This document shows, piece after piece, positions 17,924 through 26,017 of a stretch of 64,000 nucleotides of DNA (positions within the stretch are counted from its first letter, which is position 1; each line of letters opens with the position of its first letter). Source of the stretch: Methanosarcina barkeri 3. GTDB taxonomy: Archaea > Halobacteriota > Methanosarcinia > Methanosarcinales > Methanosarcinaceae. The translations under genes were made by a program, and so were the position numbers. Under the pieces are notes generated by a model that did not search any database, was not told where the DNA came from, and worked only from the letters and a program-made list of their open reading frames with translations. The stretch is taken from the NCBI RefSeq assembly GCF_000970305.1, contig NZ_CP009517.1, positions 3,348,001-3,412,000 on the forward strand, in the 5' to 3' direction.

Positions 17924-18220
17924 ATGGCTATGGTGAAAATGTCTCCTGATGTATTTTCGTGTTCCGATGACAAGGGAAACCTGGAAATCCAGGTTAATTT
18001 GCCTGGGGTAAAGAAAGAGAATATTGAACTAAAGATGGTTGAGGAAGGATTTTTCGTAAGAGCGAAAAGAGAAGAAACCGGAGTCGAATACGCCGGAACT
18101 TACGCATTCTGCTGTGGGGTTATCCCTCAAAAAGCAGTTGCGAGATACTGCGATGGAAAACTGTTCGTGATAGTGCCCTATAGAGAAAGCTCAGAAACTG
18201 TCAATGTTGAAATTCAGTAA
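17924..18220 (+). CDS. Short Hsp20-like alpha-crystallin domain protein
   Basis: A 98-residue protein that is essentially a bare alpha-crystallin domain: LEIQVNLPGVKKENIELKM matches the Hsp20 beta-strand core, and the last strand is KLFVIVPY. The N-terminal arm is very short, and a C-terminal V-x-I-like VNVEI tail remains. Unusual features are three cysteines, two adjacent (FCCG), which Hsp20 proteins rarely have. GGGAGGGG lies eight bases before the ATG. It may be a divergent small chaperone or a p23-like cochaperone. Its last codons are repeated in the downstream array. Confidence 0.82.
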   Translation: MAMVKMSPDVFSCSDDKGNLEIQVNLPGVKKENIELKMVEEGFFVRAKREETGVEYAGTYAFCCGVIPQKAVARYCDGKLFVIVPYRESSETVNVEIQ

Positions 18221-18306
18221 AAGACTCACAGGCGTTGGAATTCAGTAAAAAAACTGTAAACTTGAAATTCGGTAAAAGAAACTGTAAACTTGAAATTCAG
18301 TAAAAA
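18190..18306. repeat. About 28-bp imperfect tandem repeat that includes the gene end
   Basis: The final coding bases plus stop (AAACTGTCAATGTTGAAATT, then CAGTAAAAG) are followed by a partial copy and by two fuller copies of AAACTGTAAACTTGAAATTC plus GTAAAAG. The array was evidently copied from the 3' end of the Hsp20-like gene, stop codon included. Confidence 0.85.
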
Positions 18307-18390
18307 GGCAAATAACAAGATTGTATCGATATTAGTATTAGATACTGCAAATTGAATTTTTTAACCTGGAAAGAACACGGTGGAAGGAAA

Positions 18391-18585
18391 ATGCATCCAG
18401 TAATCGACTATAAAAAGTGTACAGGGGCTCTTGCTTGCTACGAGGTTTGCCCTGCAGAAGTTTTTGATATTGAAGAAATTGACCGAGTAAAAAGGGCAGT
18501 TGTAGCCCGTCCGGAAAACTGCATAGAGTGTAACCAGTGTGTGGAAGCCTGTCCGGAAGATGCCATCGAACTTATTGAAGATTGA
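18391..18585 (+). CDS. Bacterial-type ferredoxin with one cluster cysteine replaced by Ala
   Basis: A 64-residue 2[4Fe-4S]-type ferredoxin, a small electron carrier. The second motif CIECNQCVEACP (Cys44, 47, 50, 54) is canonical. In the first motif CTGALACYEVCP (Cys10, Ala13, Cys16, Cys20) the second cysteine is Ala, so one site probably holds a [3Fe-4S] cluster or none. I take ATG at 18391, with GGTGGAAGG four bases upstream; an in-frame TTG at 18352 lacks a ribosome-binding site. The gene stands alone, so its redox partners are unknown. Confidence 0.93.
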   Translation: MHPVIDYKKCTGALACYEVCPAEVFDIEEIDRVKRAVVARPENCIECNQCVEACPEDAIELIED

Positions 18586-18796
18586 GCTGAGTAATCCTCC
18601 TGAGAACCATCTACAGGTGATACCAGAAAAAAAGTCATTCTTTTACTCAGGTTCAAGTCCGCTGTAAAATCCCTATCATCTATGCTCTGGTGAACGATAC
18701 TGCTTGCCGGTTCATCCGGTACAGGTAAAAAAATATAAGAAGAAAAAGGAAGGAGATTCTTGCCTTTTTCCTTATTCTTAGTAACCTGTGACGTGT

Positions 18797-20560
18797 TTAT
18801 GGAGCCGGATTTGTCTCCTGGACTTTATCAACAGCACTGGACTCTTCGCTCCCTACAATTTCCTTCACAGGTATATTTTTCCAGATAGAAGAGGAATTAG
18901 AAGAAGAGTTAGAAGAGATATTCGTCGTGCTGAGTTCTACAAGAGAGTTTTCTTTATACTCCCAGTCAATATCTGAAGAAAACTGAATAGACCCTATAAT
19001 GAGCTGTTCTCCATTGGGGCTCCACTCTCTAAAGATGTCATGTCTACCTTTTATTGTAGGCGTTATCTGAGTGAGATTAGAACCGTTAGAATTAACAACG
19101 AATAAAGGAGCAGCTACATTTTGACATTTTGAAGGGCCTGGTTCGTTTTCGATGATCTTTCCGGTATCTGGATAAAGGGCAGATGTGAACACTATCATAT
19201 CTCCAGACGGACTTATCGAAAATTGTTTAACCTTTTCAAGAGGGTCACAGAATAAGGCCCAGAAATAAGAAGATGTAAGTCCGAAACTTGTTATAAAGGT
19301 CAAATTGGTTCCGTCGGCATCGATTGAATACAGCTTATTTTTATCTTCAACGAATAATATTTTCTTTCCATCAGGGAACCATTGAGGTTCACTAGCATTG
19401 CCTTCATACAAGAGACGCTTATTGTTCTCTTCTCCTTCCACGATATAGAGATTACCCTTCTGATTCACCAGAAGAAGTGAACCGTTTGGCTGCCAGTACT
19501 CCTTTGTCAGGATACGTTGTTCACTACCATCGTAATAAGAAATGTTTCCTTTCAATTCCGAACCGTCAGTGTTAGATATATAGGTTTGCAAATTGAAGCT
19601 CCCTGGTAAACCCGAAACAAGGATTATTTTTTTTCTGTCAGGACTGAGCGAAAACTTGCAATACTTTTCATTTTTATTCTCGGGCTGGAAAGTCTGAATC
19701 AAGTCCCCACTCTCGTTGATAAGATCTACAGTTCCTTCATCTGTAGTAATGAAAATCTTGTCAGAGTCGTACCAGTCTGGCTGTGGATATGTATCTGAAG
19801 TAATTTCGCTGGCATTTGTCCCGTTTTTGCTTGCAATGTACACTTTAGTTGAATGGTTTTCAGGATTTTCCCATTCAAATGTGATTTTACTGGAATCAGG
19901 ACTCCACTCAAGATTTCTCTGAAAACCAATATTCCCAATGTTTTCTAATGTGTCTGAAATGTCATTATAGTTGGTCCCTACACCCTTCAAATCAGTACCA
20001 TCGGGATTGCAAATTACGAAACAATTTCCAGAGTATTTAGGGCCAGCAAATCTTGAGATTTGGAAATATATCTTATCTCCGGATGGAGACCACTCGGCTC
20101 CAGGTATAGAATAACTGTTTAATTCTTTTACTCCATAATTAATTTCTCCGAATGTATGGGACTTCATATCTAATAGATATTGCCTGTGAATATTATTTGA
20201 AAAAGAAATCGATTTGGAAGAGGTAACCAGTAAGTATCGCCCATCAGGGCTCCATGCTATATAACTTACTGAGAATCCTTTTTCTTTCGGAAGAATATCT
20301 TCAAACTGTGTAACTTTAAACTGTGTACAATTGTTAAGCTGTGTACTATTGTTAAGCTGTGTATTGTTAAACTGTGTATTATTGTTAAGCTGTGTATTGT
20401 GTGTACCGCTAAGCTGTGTATTGTGTGTATTGTTAAGCTGTGTATTGTGTGTATCGATAAGCTGTGTAACACTAGAATTTTGATCTTCTGATACCGAGCT
20501 TGCGAATGTTACGCTGGCAGAAAGTAATAATAACATCATAATCAATATACTTTTTAACAT
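18797..20560 (-). CDS. Secreted TolB/WD40-like beta-propeller protein
   Basis: A 587-residue exported protein. A signal peptide (MLKSILIMMLLLLSASVTFA) is followed by a low-complexity segment at about residues 35-85, built from N-T-Q-L-N units. The rest is a beta-propeller with repeated W-S-P-D/S-G blades (AWSPDGRYLLVTSS, EWSPSGDKIYF, EWSPDSSKITF, SISPSGDMIVFTSA, EWSPNGEQLI), typical of the TolB C-terminal and WD40-like PD40 families. Such proteins are abundant in Methanosarcina envelopes; function is unknown, probably protein or ligand binding. ATG at 20560 is chosen over an in-frame TTG at 20575. Confidence 0.88.
   Translation of the reverse strand: MLKSILIMMLLLLSASVTFASSVSEDQNSSVTQLIDTHNTQLNNTHNTQLSGTHNTQLNNNTQFNNTQLNNSTQLNNCTQFKVTQFEDILPKEKGFSVSYIAWSPDGRYLLVTSSKSISFSNNIHRQYLLDMKSHTFGEINYGVKELNSYSIPGAEWSPSGDKIYFQISRFAGPKYSGNCFVICNPDGTDLKGVGTNYNDISDTLENIGNIGFQRNLEWSPDSSKITFEWENPENHSTKVYIASKNGTNASEITSDTYPQPDWYDSDKIFITTDEGTVDLINESGDLIQTFQPENKNEKYCKFSLSPDRKKIILVSGLPGSFNLQTYISNTDGSELKGNISYYDGSEQRILTKEYWQPNGSLLLVNQKGNLYIVEGEENNKRLLYEGNASEPQWFPDGKKILFVEDKNKLYSIDADGTNLTFITSFGLTSSYFWALFCDPLEKVKQFSISPSGDMIVFTSALYPDTGKIIENEPGPSKCQNVAAPLFVVNSNGSNLTQITPTIKGRHDIFREWSPNGEQLIIGSIQFSSDIDWEYKENSLVELSTTNISSNSSSNSSSIWKNIPVKEIVGSEESSAVDKVQETNPAP
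20305..20470. repeat. In-gene repeat coding N/T-rich segment
   Basis: AAGCTGTGTATTGTTGTGT-like units of 12, 15 and 24 bases, all multiples of three, code for Asn-Thr-Gln-Leu repeats in the propeller protein's linker. Unit count can change without breaking the frame. Confidence 0.85.
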
Positions 20561-20575
20561 TAGAATCCCATCCAA

Positions 20576-20960
20576 GCTTATTTATTTGTAAATTACTTTA
20601 TGACGAAGATTGCCTGATATTATCTGATTATCCATTTCTTTTCATTTCGTTCAGTTTCTTTTGAAAATTAATAGATCAAACCTTCAAATGTTTCAATCAC
20701 TTCCATTCATACTCGATCCATGTCGAAAGATTCCTCTAAGCAGATTCAGCTCTATTACTTTTCGATTTAAATTTCACAAGGTAAGGTGCTCAGGTCAACA
20801 TATACAATATAAAGTTAAAACCAGGTCAACAAATAGTCGATATCAAGTTAACATCGAGTCAACAAATAGTGCTAAACTTTGTGAGACAGGACATTCATTC
20901 TTTTTATGTTGCCTGAGTCTGAGATACCCAGTTCCCTTTGATGTGATCTTTTTCTTATTT
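20576..20960. other. Intergenic region, propeller and S-layer genes
   Basis: A roughly 385-base spacer on the 3' side of the S-layer gene. CAGGTCAACA / GAGTCAACAAATAGT words recur near 20790-20875. A plus-strand frame at 20661-21020 has no ribosome-binding site and overlaps the S-layer gene end; I do not take it as a gene. Confidence 0.4.
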
Positions 20961-22370
20961 TCAGCAAAAAGTTTGTTTGCTTTTCATCGAGATATATCCC
21001 CAAAATTCCTTGCACCATAAGATGGATGATTCCATACTTTTATTAGTGAACTTTGCTGGTACCTTTTCGGAATCAGAGGGTGCGGAACAATTAGAAGTCG
21101 AAACACTTTCGAAAGTCAGACTGCCCGGATCAGCTTCATCCACTCCACCAATGATTTTCTCAAGCGTGAATCCCTCTAGTTTGTCCCCAATATTAAGTGT
21201 TATGGCATTTGCATAGTCAATAAGCCAGATTCCATCGATCCAAACAATACTTTTTTCTGTACCCACGAATAACTGTTTGACGTGAACTTTCATAACAACA
21301 GTATCGTTCTCACCCTGAATATTGTCAAGGACAATACTCCATGTCTTGTTGTCTTCGGTACTTATTGAGATATTTTTTTCCGCAACATGTTGCCCGTCCC
21401 TGGTGAGTTCTAGCAAAACCGTTTCATTGACAATATCAATCTTTTTAGCTTCAAGAGCGTATCCATGGTCAAGATCCAGTTTTTCTTTGGGTTCGAGGGT
21501 ATAAGTTTCGTTACTATCAAGAACGAGCTTAGCAAGCTTGTTAATATTGGACTGCCAGATTGAGCTATTATTTGCAAACAATGGAACATAGTTCTCTTCA
21601 AATAATCTAATTAATGGGTACTGTTCACTAGACCAGCTATCGCATTTATAATTTGTACCGACAATATTACAGGTTACAGAAGAATTATTCATGTCATTTT
21701 TGAAAACAAGACCTCCCAGATTAGATCTATCTACTCCGCTTGTGATTTTCTTAAGTGCAAAATCTCCCAATTTGTCCCCAATATTGAGTGTTCTGGCATT
21801 TGCATAGTCAATAAGCCAAACTCCGTCGATCCGAACAATATTGTTTTCTACACCTGCAAACAACTGGTTGACATACACTTTCATGACAACAATATTGTTT
21901 TCACCCTCAACATTGTCAAGAGTGACATTCCATGTCTTGTTATTTTCCCCGGTATTAACTGAGATATTTTGACTCGCTACAAATTTTCCATCTTTAGTGA
22001 ACTCTAGCCAGACAGTTTCATTGTCAATATCGATTTTCTTGGCTTCAAGAGCATACCCGTTTCCGAGATTTAATTTTTCATTGTTTTTGAAGGTATAAGT
22101 TTCATTGCTGTCAAGAACGAGTCTGGCAAGCTTGTTAACATGTAAGTCCGGTATATTTTCGCTATCATTGAACAGCGGAACATATTTGTCTCCAAACAGA
22201 TCGATTACAGGGTATTGTTCGTCAGACCAGCTCTCGCACTTATAATCCGCATAAACAACATTGTAAGTATTGTTATTACTGCTAGTGGTGTCTGCTGCGC
22301 TTGCAGTGCCTGCTGCAAACACAGTTAAGACAACAAGAGCAGCCAGTAAAATTGCTGTATGGTTCTTCAT
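20961..22370 (-). CDS. S-layer-family duplication-domain protein, short form
   Basis: A 469-residue exported protein with a clear signal peptide (AALVVLTVFAAGTASAA). Two homologous S-layer domains of the Methanosarcina type (DUF1608/TIGR01567) cover about residues 38-215 and 235-410; each starts with YKC-x-SWS-x-EQYP and ends with DYANA-x-TLNIGDKL. The usual C-terminal tether and membrane helix that hold S-layer proteins of this family are absent: it ends in a Ser-rich tail with two cysteines. It may be truncated or a loosely attached accessory protein. GGAGGA lies nine bases before the ATG. There are many N-x-S/T sites. Confidence 0.9.
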   Translation of the reverse strand: MKNHTAILLAALVVLTVFAAGTASAADTTSSNNNTYNVVYADYKCESWSDEQYPVIDLFGDKYVPLFNDSENIPDLHVNKLARLVLDSNETYTFKNNEKLNLGNGYALEAKKIDIDNETVWLEFTKDGKFVASQNISVNTGENNKTWNVTLDNVEGENNIVVMKVYVNQLFAGVENNIVRIDGVWLIDYANARTLNIGDKLGDFALKKITSGVDRSNLGGLVFKNDMNNSSVTCNIVGTNYKCDSWSSEQYPLIRLFEENYVPLFANNSSIWQSNINKLAKLVLDSNETYTLEPKEKLDLDHGYALEAKKIDIVNETVLLELTRDGQHVAEKNISISTEDNKTWSIVLDNIQGENDTVVMKVHVKQLFVGTEKSIVWIDGIWLIDYANAITLNIGDKLEGFTLEKIIGGVDEADPGSLTFESVSTSNCSAPSDSEKVPAKFTNKSMESSILWCKEFWGYISMKSKQTFC

Positions 22371-22418
22371 TTGTTATTTTTCCTCCTTACTTCTGCAGAT
22401 AATTTATAAATACTTTAC

Positions 22419-22499
22419 ATTTCATTTTCACTTCATTTTCACTTCATTTTCACTTCACTTTTCACTTCATTTTTCATTTTACTTTTCACTTCACTTTCA
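22419..22499. repeat. 11-bp tandem repeat, about 7 copies
   Basis: CATTTTCACTT and close variants run upstream of the S-layer gene start and about 150 bases beyond the stop of the HEAT lipoprotein gene. It could be part of the 5' region of the S-layer transcript. Confidence 0.85.
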
Positions 22500-22649
22500 A
22501 ATATTGAAAAATCTAGCATAGCCTCGGCTAATAGTTGATCACTATCGATCAAAAACCTGGAAAATGTAAGAGATCTTTTCGGACTCCCAAATTTTCGCAA
22601 TTGTTGCTAGACTAATAAAAACTTGAGTCTTGCAGCCCAGATAGATTGT

Positions 22650-22685
22650 TTAAAAAGGAGAAGAGTTATTTCCTGTTTCTCCTCT
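22650..22685 (-). terminator. Hairpin terminator overlapping the HEAT gene's last codons
   Basis: On the minus strand the arm AGGAGAA lies within the codons for R-R-G-E and TTCTCCT within S-S-P, and the T-run supplies the Phe codon and the stop TTTTTAA. The stem, loop and T-tract thus lie inside the coding sequence end. Confidence 0.6.
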
Positions 22686-24131
22686 CCTGAGTTTTTCCAG
22701 TGACTCCTCTGCAACAGTCCTTACAAACCCGTACTCATCTGGGTCCATGCTTATCCGGTTCAAGCCTTCCACTGCTTGTTGTCCTCCCAGTATCCCAAGA
22801 GCTCTAACTTCAGAAACTCTGACTTCTTGTTCTCTCTCGGTCTCAAGAGCCTTGAGGAGAGGTTCAACAGCTTTCCGATCTCCAAATTTCCCAAGGCCTT
22901 CTGCAGCACTTTTCCTCACTCTATAGCTTTCATCTTCAAGTAAGGAAATCAAAGGTTCAATCGCTCGAGAGTCTCCTATCTCAACCAGAGAATTCACAAT
23001 ATTTTCTCGTACTAACCAGTCTTTGTCTGCAAGAGTGGCAATAAGAACGTCTACAGCCTCAGGGTCTCCAATATCTCCCAAAGCCGTAATAGCAGCATTC
23101 TGGAGATTTTTGTTCTTTGACTGGAGAAGCCCTTCAAGAGAAGGTATTGCCTCCCTGCTTCCTAACCTTCCAAGAGAACGGGCAGCTTCTTCCTGTACCT
23201 CGGATTTACTGTCGCCAAGAGCATTAATCATGAGCTGTTCACTCATGGCAACCTGTTCAGGCTCTTCAAAAGAACTCAGACTACGAATGGCTTCTTTTCG
23301 AACCTCTGGAACCTCATCATTCAGCATTTTAATCAAGAGAGGAACAGCAGCAGGGTCACGGTTAGATTCAAACACAGCTATGGCATTAATCCGGACTGTG
23401 GGATTACTGTTCCGCAGCTTTTTAGCTACTTTTTCAAATACATCTTCGCTTTTAAAGTTGCCAAGCGTATTGGCAGCCGAACGTCCGAGTTCTTTATCAC
23501 CCAACAGATCCAGAAGCGTATCTGTACAAGCCGGATCTCCGATTTCTTCAAGAGCGTATACAGCTTGATGGCGTATATCGGGATTACCTTCATGCTGTGT
23601 TCTGGCATCATCACGATCCATAACTTCACAAATAGGCTCAGTTGCCCTGGGGTCCTTCAATAACCCAAGCGCAACTACTGTAAAGCGAACTACTTCCACG
23701 TCTTCGTCCTTTAATAGTTCAATAAGGGGTTCAACAGCCTTTATGTCTCCAATTTCTCCAAGTGAATAAGCTGCATTCCTACGAACCTCAGGAGAGGGAT
23801 CATCGAGAATTTCCATCAGAGGTTCCACAGCTTTTTTATCTCTTATTTCTCCAAGGGCAAGAGCAGCATAACTGCGCACCTGCGGATTTTCATCTTTTAA
23901 AGCTTCAATAAGGGATGAAACTGCAGGTTCCCCAATATCAATAAGTGCATTAGTTGAAGCCGAAGCAACCTCCTTATCCTCATCCCCTAGACTTCCAACT
24001 AATTTCTCTGCTCTGGTTTTAAGAGGGTCCTGGCCAAGACACCCAGCACATATACTGGAAAGCAAAACTAAGAGAAGCAAGAGTTTTGCATATCCGTGGC
24101 TGCAAAATTGACTTCGCTTTTTCATATGCAT
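22650..24131 (-). CDS. HEAT-repeat lipoprotein
   Basis: A 493-residue protein. An N-terminal hydrophobic segment ends in a lipobox-like SSICAGC, so it is probably a lipid-anchored extracytoplasmic protein. Nearly all the rest is PBS-lyase-type HEAT repeats (about 13 of about 31 residues; VRSYAALALGEI, VRRNAAYSLGEIGD and so on), forming a curved scaffold for protein binding. The ATG at 24131 overlaps the stop of the preceding gene (TGATG) and has AAAGGAGGAG nine bases upstream; a longer frame to 24191 overlaps that gene and is rejected. It is last in a three-gene operon with a membrane HTH regulator and a secreted protein. Function unknown. Confidence 0.9.
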   Translation of the reverse strand: MHMKKRSQFCSHGYAKLLLLLVLLSSICAGCLGQDPLKTRAEKLVGSLGDEDKEVASASTNALIDIGEPAVSSLIEALKDENPQVRSYAALALGEIRDKKAVEPLMEILDDPSPEVRRNAAYSLGEIGDIKAVEPLIELLKDEDVEVVRFTVVALGLLKDPRATEPICEVMDRDDARTQHEGNPDIRHQAVYALEEIGDPACTDTLLDLLGDKELGRSAANTLGNFKSEDVFEKVAKKLRNSNPTVRINAIAVFESNRDPAAVPLLIKMLNDEVPEVRKEAIRSLSSFEEPEQVAMSEQLMINALGDSKSEVQEEAARSLGRLGSREAIPSLEGLLQSKNKNLQNAAITALGDIGDPEAVDVLIATLADKDWLVRENIVNSLVEIGDSRAIEPLISLLEDESYRVRKSAAEGLGKFGDRKAVEPLLKALETEREQEVRVSEVRALGILGGQQAVEGLNRISMDPDEYGFVRTVAEESLEKLRRGETGNNSSPF

Positions 24132-24979
24132 CACCTGGTCTCCTCCTTTGAAGGGATTAATAGTTCGGCAAAAGCCACCTGATTCTGCCATCTAGCCGTT
24201 ACATTAACCTTGAAGCGGTCCTCGCTGCTCCCTATTACCACGTTCTTGACAGGCATGTAAGATTTTCCCGAAGGTTTGCTATGTGCAATTTCCACAATTG
24301 CATAGGGATAGTCGGGCCAGGTCCACAGAGGACTTTTATCTTTTTCTCCTGCATCATAAAGTTCGGAAGATGTAAGCACCAGTTCTCCGGTTCTCTCGTT
24401 TGTTACTGTAAGGTTTGTTGACACGTTTCTTGCATAGCTAAGCCCTTTGTTAATAATATAGCCATAGATCCTGTAAACATCAGAATTGTTTTTGCTTTCC
24501 ATTTCATATTCCAGCTTAAGATGAATTTCCGGAAACGGGATATTTACAGGATAAGTCTCTTCATCCAGAAGCCTGCTATTCTGAATGACCCTAACCTTTA
24601 CAGGGTACTCCCCTGGAAGTTTATACCCAAGCCATACTTTGACCGAGTTATTTCCTGGAACAAGCTTTATCGGCTTCTGAAGAGAAGCTGATCCTTCATC
24701 CCATGGATTTGTTGAGTTATCGGAGATTATCAGCCTTGGTGTCGAGTAACTCACTCCATTTTCATCCACAAAAGCGTTCTCAACCTCAAGCCACACATCC
24801 ACAGGTTTTAAACCGTTATTTTGAAGCGTTATGTTCAGCTTTCCAGAGTCACCAGCCCCGAAAGGAGAAGCATGCATATCAGTAATTTTTACATCGGCCC
24901 CATCTCCATAGTACCATGACCCTCCCAGAACCAGAGCCAATAAAACAACTGAAACCGAAATAAGAGCACTTTTCTTCAT
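24131..24979 (-). CDS. Exported protein of unknown function with beta-sandwich domains
   Basis: A 282-residue protein with an N-terminal membrane segment (residues 4-24) and an extracytoplasmic remainder rich in beta-strand patterns. It shows two CARDB/NEW3-like segments: KLNITLQNNGLKPVDVWLEV and YGYIINKGLSYARNVSTNLT resemble the domains found in archaeal surface proteins. Several N-x-S/T sites are present. The ATG overlaps the stop of the regulator gene by four bases (ATGA), and its own stop overlaps the HEAT lipoprotein start, so the three proteins are made together. No enzymatic motif is seen. Confidence 0.82.
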   Translation of the reverse strand: MKKSALISVSVVLLALVLGGSWYYGDGADVKITDMHASPFGAGDSGKLNITLQNNGLKPVDVWLEVENAFVDENGVSYSTPRLIISDNSTNPWDEGSASLQKPIKLVPGNNSVKVWLGYKLPGEYPVKVRVIQNSRLLDEETYPVNIPFPEIHLKLEYEMESKNNSDVYRIYGYIINKGLSYARNVSTNLTVTNERTGELVLTSSELYDAGEKDKSPLWTWPDYPYAIVEIAHSKPSGKSYMPVKNVVIGSSEDRFKVNVTARWQNQVAFAELLIPSKEETR

Positions 24980-25584
24980 TTCATTTCACCCCTCAGCCCC
25001 ACGTTATCCTTAAGCTCATCAGCTATCGAAATGCAGTTTGTAAGCCCATATTTTTTCTTTGTTATTATGCCTCTCTTTTCCAGGTTCATGAGAACTCGAG
25101 AAACTTTGGCCTTGGAAAAGTCAAGAGAATTTACGAGTTCATTCTGGAGAATTCTTCCTCCTTTTGCTGCAATCAGTTCAATTGCTTTCCTCTCATCCCC
25201 TTCAAGAGCTCGAAGAAGGACATCTGTAGGGTCGATGTTAGCCCTGGGCAAAGTCTCCTCAACAGCAGAATTTTCAAGCTCTAACTCAAAAACTTTCTCA
25301 GGAGGTTTCTCTGCAATAACGTTGAGAGCCGCTATCTGTGCTGCCTGTCCGGTTACTGAAAGCTCAGAACCCTGAACCCCCAGGTACAGTAGAACCTGAG
25401 CTAGCGCCAGACCTCCAAAAAATCCGGAAAAAAGAAGAATATACGCTTCTTTTACGGTATATACATACGGGATATCCACAACCTTGAACGTATCTCCTTC
25501 AAGCTGGATTACCACTGGTGAATCCTCAAGTAGGAGATTAATAGCTATAGTGCTCGAAATAAGCAGGATACCCACAGCCAGCAT
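24976..25584 (-). CDS. Membrane-anchored winged-helix regulator
   Basis: A 202-residue protein. Two hydrophobic helices (about residues 1-20 and 45-68) frame an extracytoplasmic loop of about 25 residues. The C-terminal 80 residues form a winged helix (ELIAAKGGRILQNELVNSLDFSKAKVSRVLMNLEKRGIITKKKYG), as in archaeal MarR-like membrane regulators. It probably senses an envelope condition and controls transcription, perhaps of its own operon. The start ATG at 25584 is the first after an in-frame stop. First gene of the operon. Confidence 0.88.
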   Translation of the reverse strand: MLAVGILLISSTIAINLLLEDSPVVIQLEGDTFKVVDIPYVYTVKEAYILLFSGFFGGLALAQVLLYLGVQGSELSVTGQAAQIAALNVIAEKPPEKVFELELENSAVEETLPRANIDPTDVLLRALEGDERKAIELIAAKGGRILQNELVNSLDFSKAKVSRVLMNLEKRGIITKKKYGLTNCISIADELKDNVGLRGEMK

Positions 25585-25917
25585 GAGTCTTTTCCGTTCC
25601 TGGGCCGTCTTATCACCTCATTTACTACTCCAAATATGTACGAAACAAATGTTATAATTTTACTATGACCAGGCCCGAAACGTCTCATAATTCTGCAACC
25701 ATAGCCGTTAGATAGCGAAAAAGCTTTTGAGAAGGATTTGGGAAAAAACCGGAAATTTGCCTGCAACCCTTTTGAAAAAACTGCTTGACCGCAAGCCTTT
25801 TAAAAAAACTGCTTGACCGCAACCCTTTTAAAAAAAGGCTTGACCGAAAACCCCTGATAACGTTTAGATTTGAAAAACTTATCCCCTAACCCTATAGGCG
25901 TGATAAACCGGCGCAAC
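25585..25917. other. Intergenic region with long near-repeats
   Basis: Contains three imperfect copies of an about 31-base unit around GCTTGACCGCAACCCTTTTA (25760-25855). The promoter of the HTH operon should lie near 25610-25660 (ATTTGTTTCGTACATATTTG on the minus strand). No gene seen. Confidence 0.45.
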
Positions 25918-26001
25918 GGTTTCGGGTCAACGGTTTCGGGTCAACGGTTTCGGGTCAACGGTTTAGGGTCAACGGTTTAGGGTCAACGGTTTAGGGTCAA
26001 C
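25918..26001. repeat. 14-bp tandem repeat, 6 copies
   Basis: Three copies of GGTTTCGGGTCAAC followed by three of GGTTTAGGGTCAAC and a partial copy. It begins 16 bases past the stop of the ATP-grasp gene. The clean C-to-A split shows that each half expanded separately. Confidence 0.96.
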
Positions 26002-26017
26002 GGTTGACCTAGAAAAT

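Noticed and set aside
18645-18675. tRNA T-loop-like GGTTCAAGTCC
   Set aside because: Flanking bases do not form a T-stem and no acceptor or anticodon arms are visible.
20661-21020. 119-codon plus-strand ORF
   Set aside because: No ribosome-binding site, overlaps the S-layer gene 3' end, and no recognisable domain.
22270-22521. 83-codon plus-strand ORF over the S-layer gene start
   Set aside because: Antisense to the signal peptide plus the CATTTTCACTT array; hydrophobic by chance.
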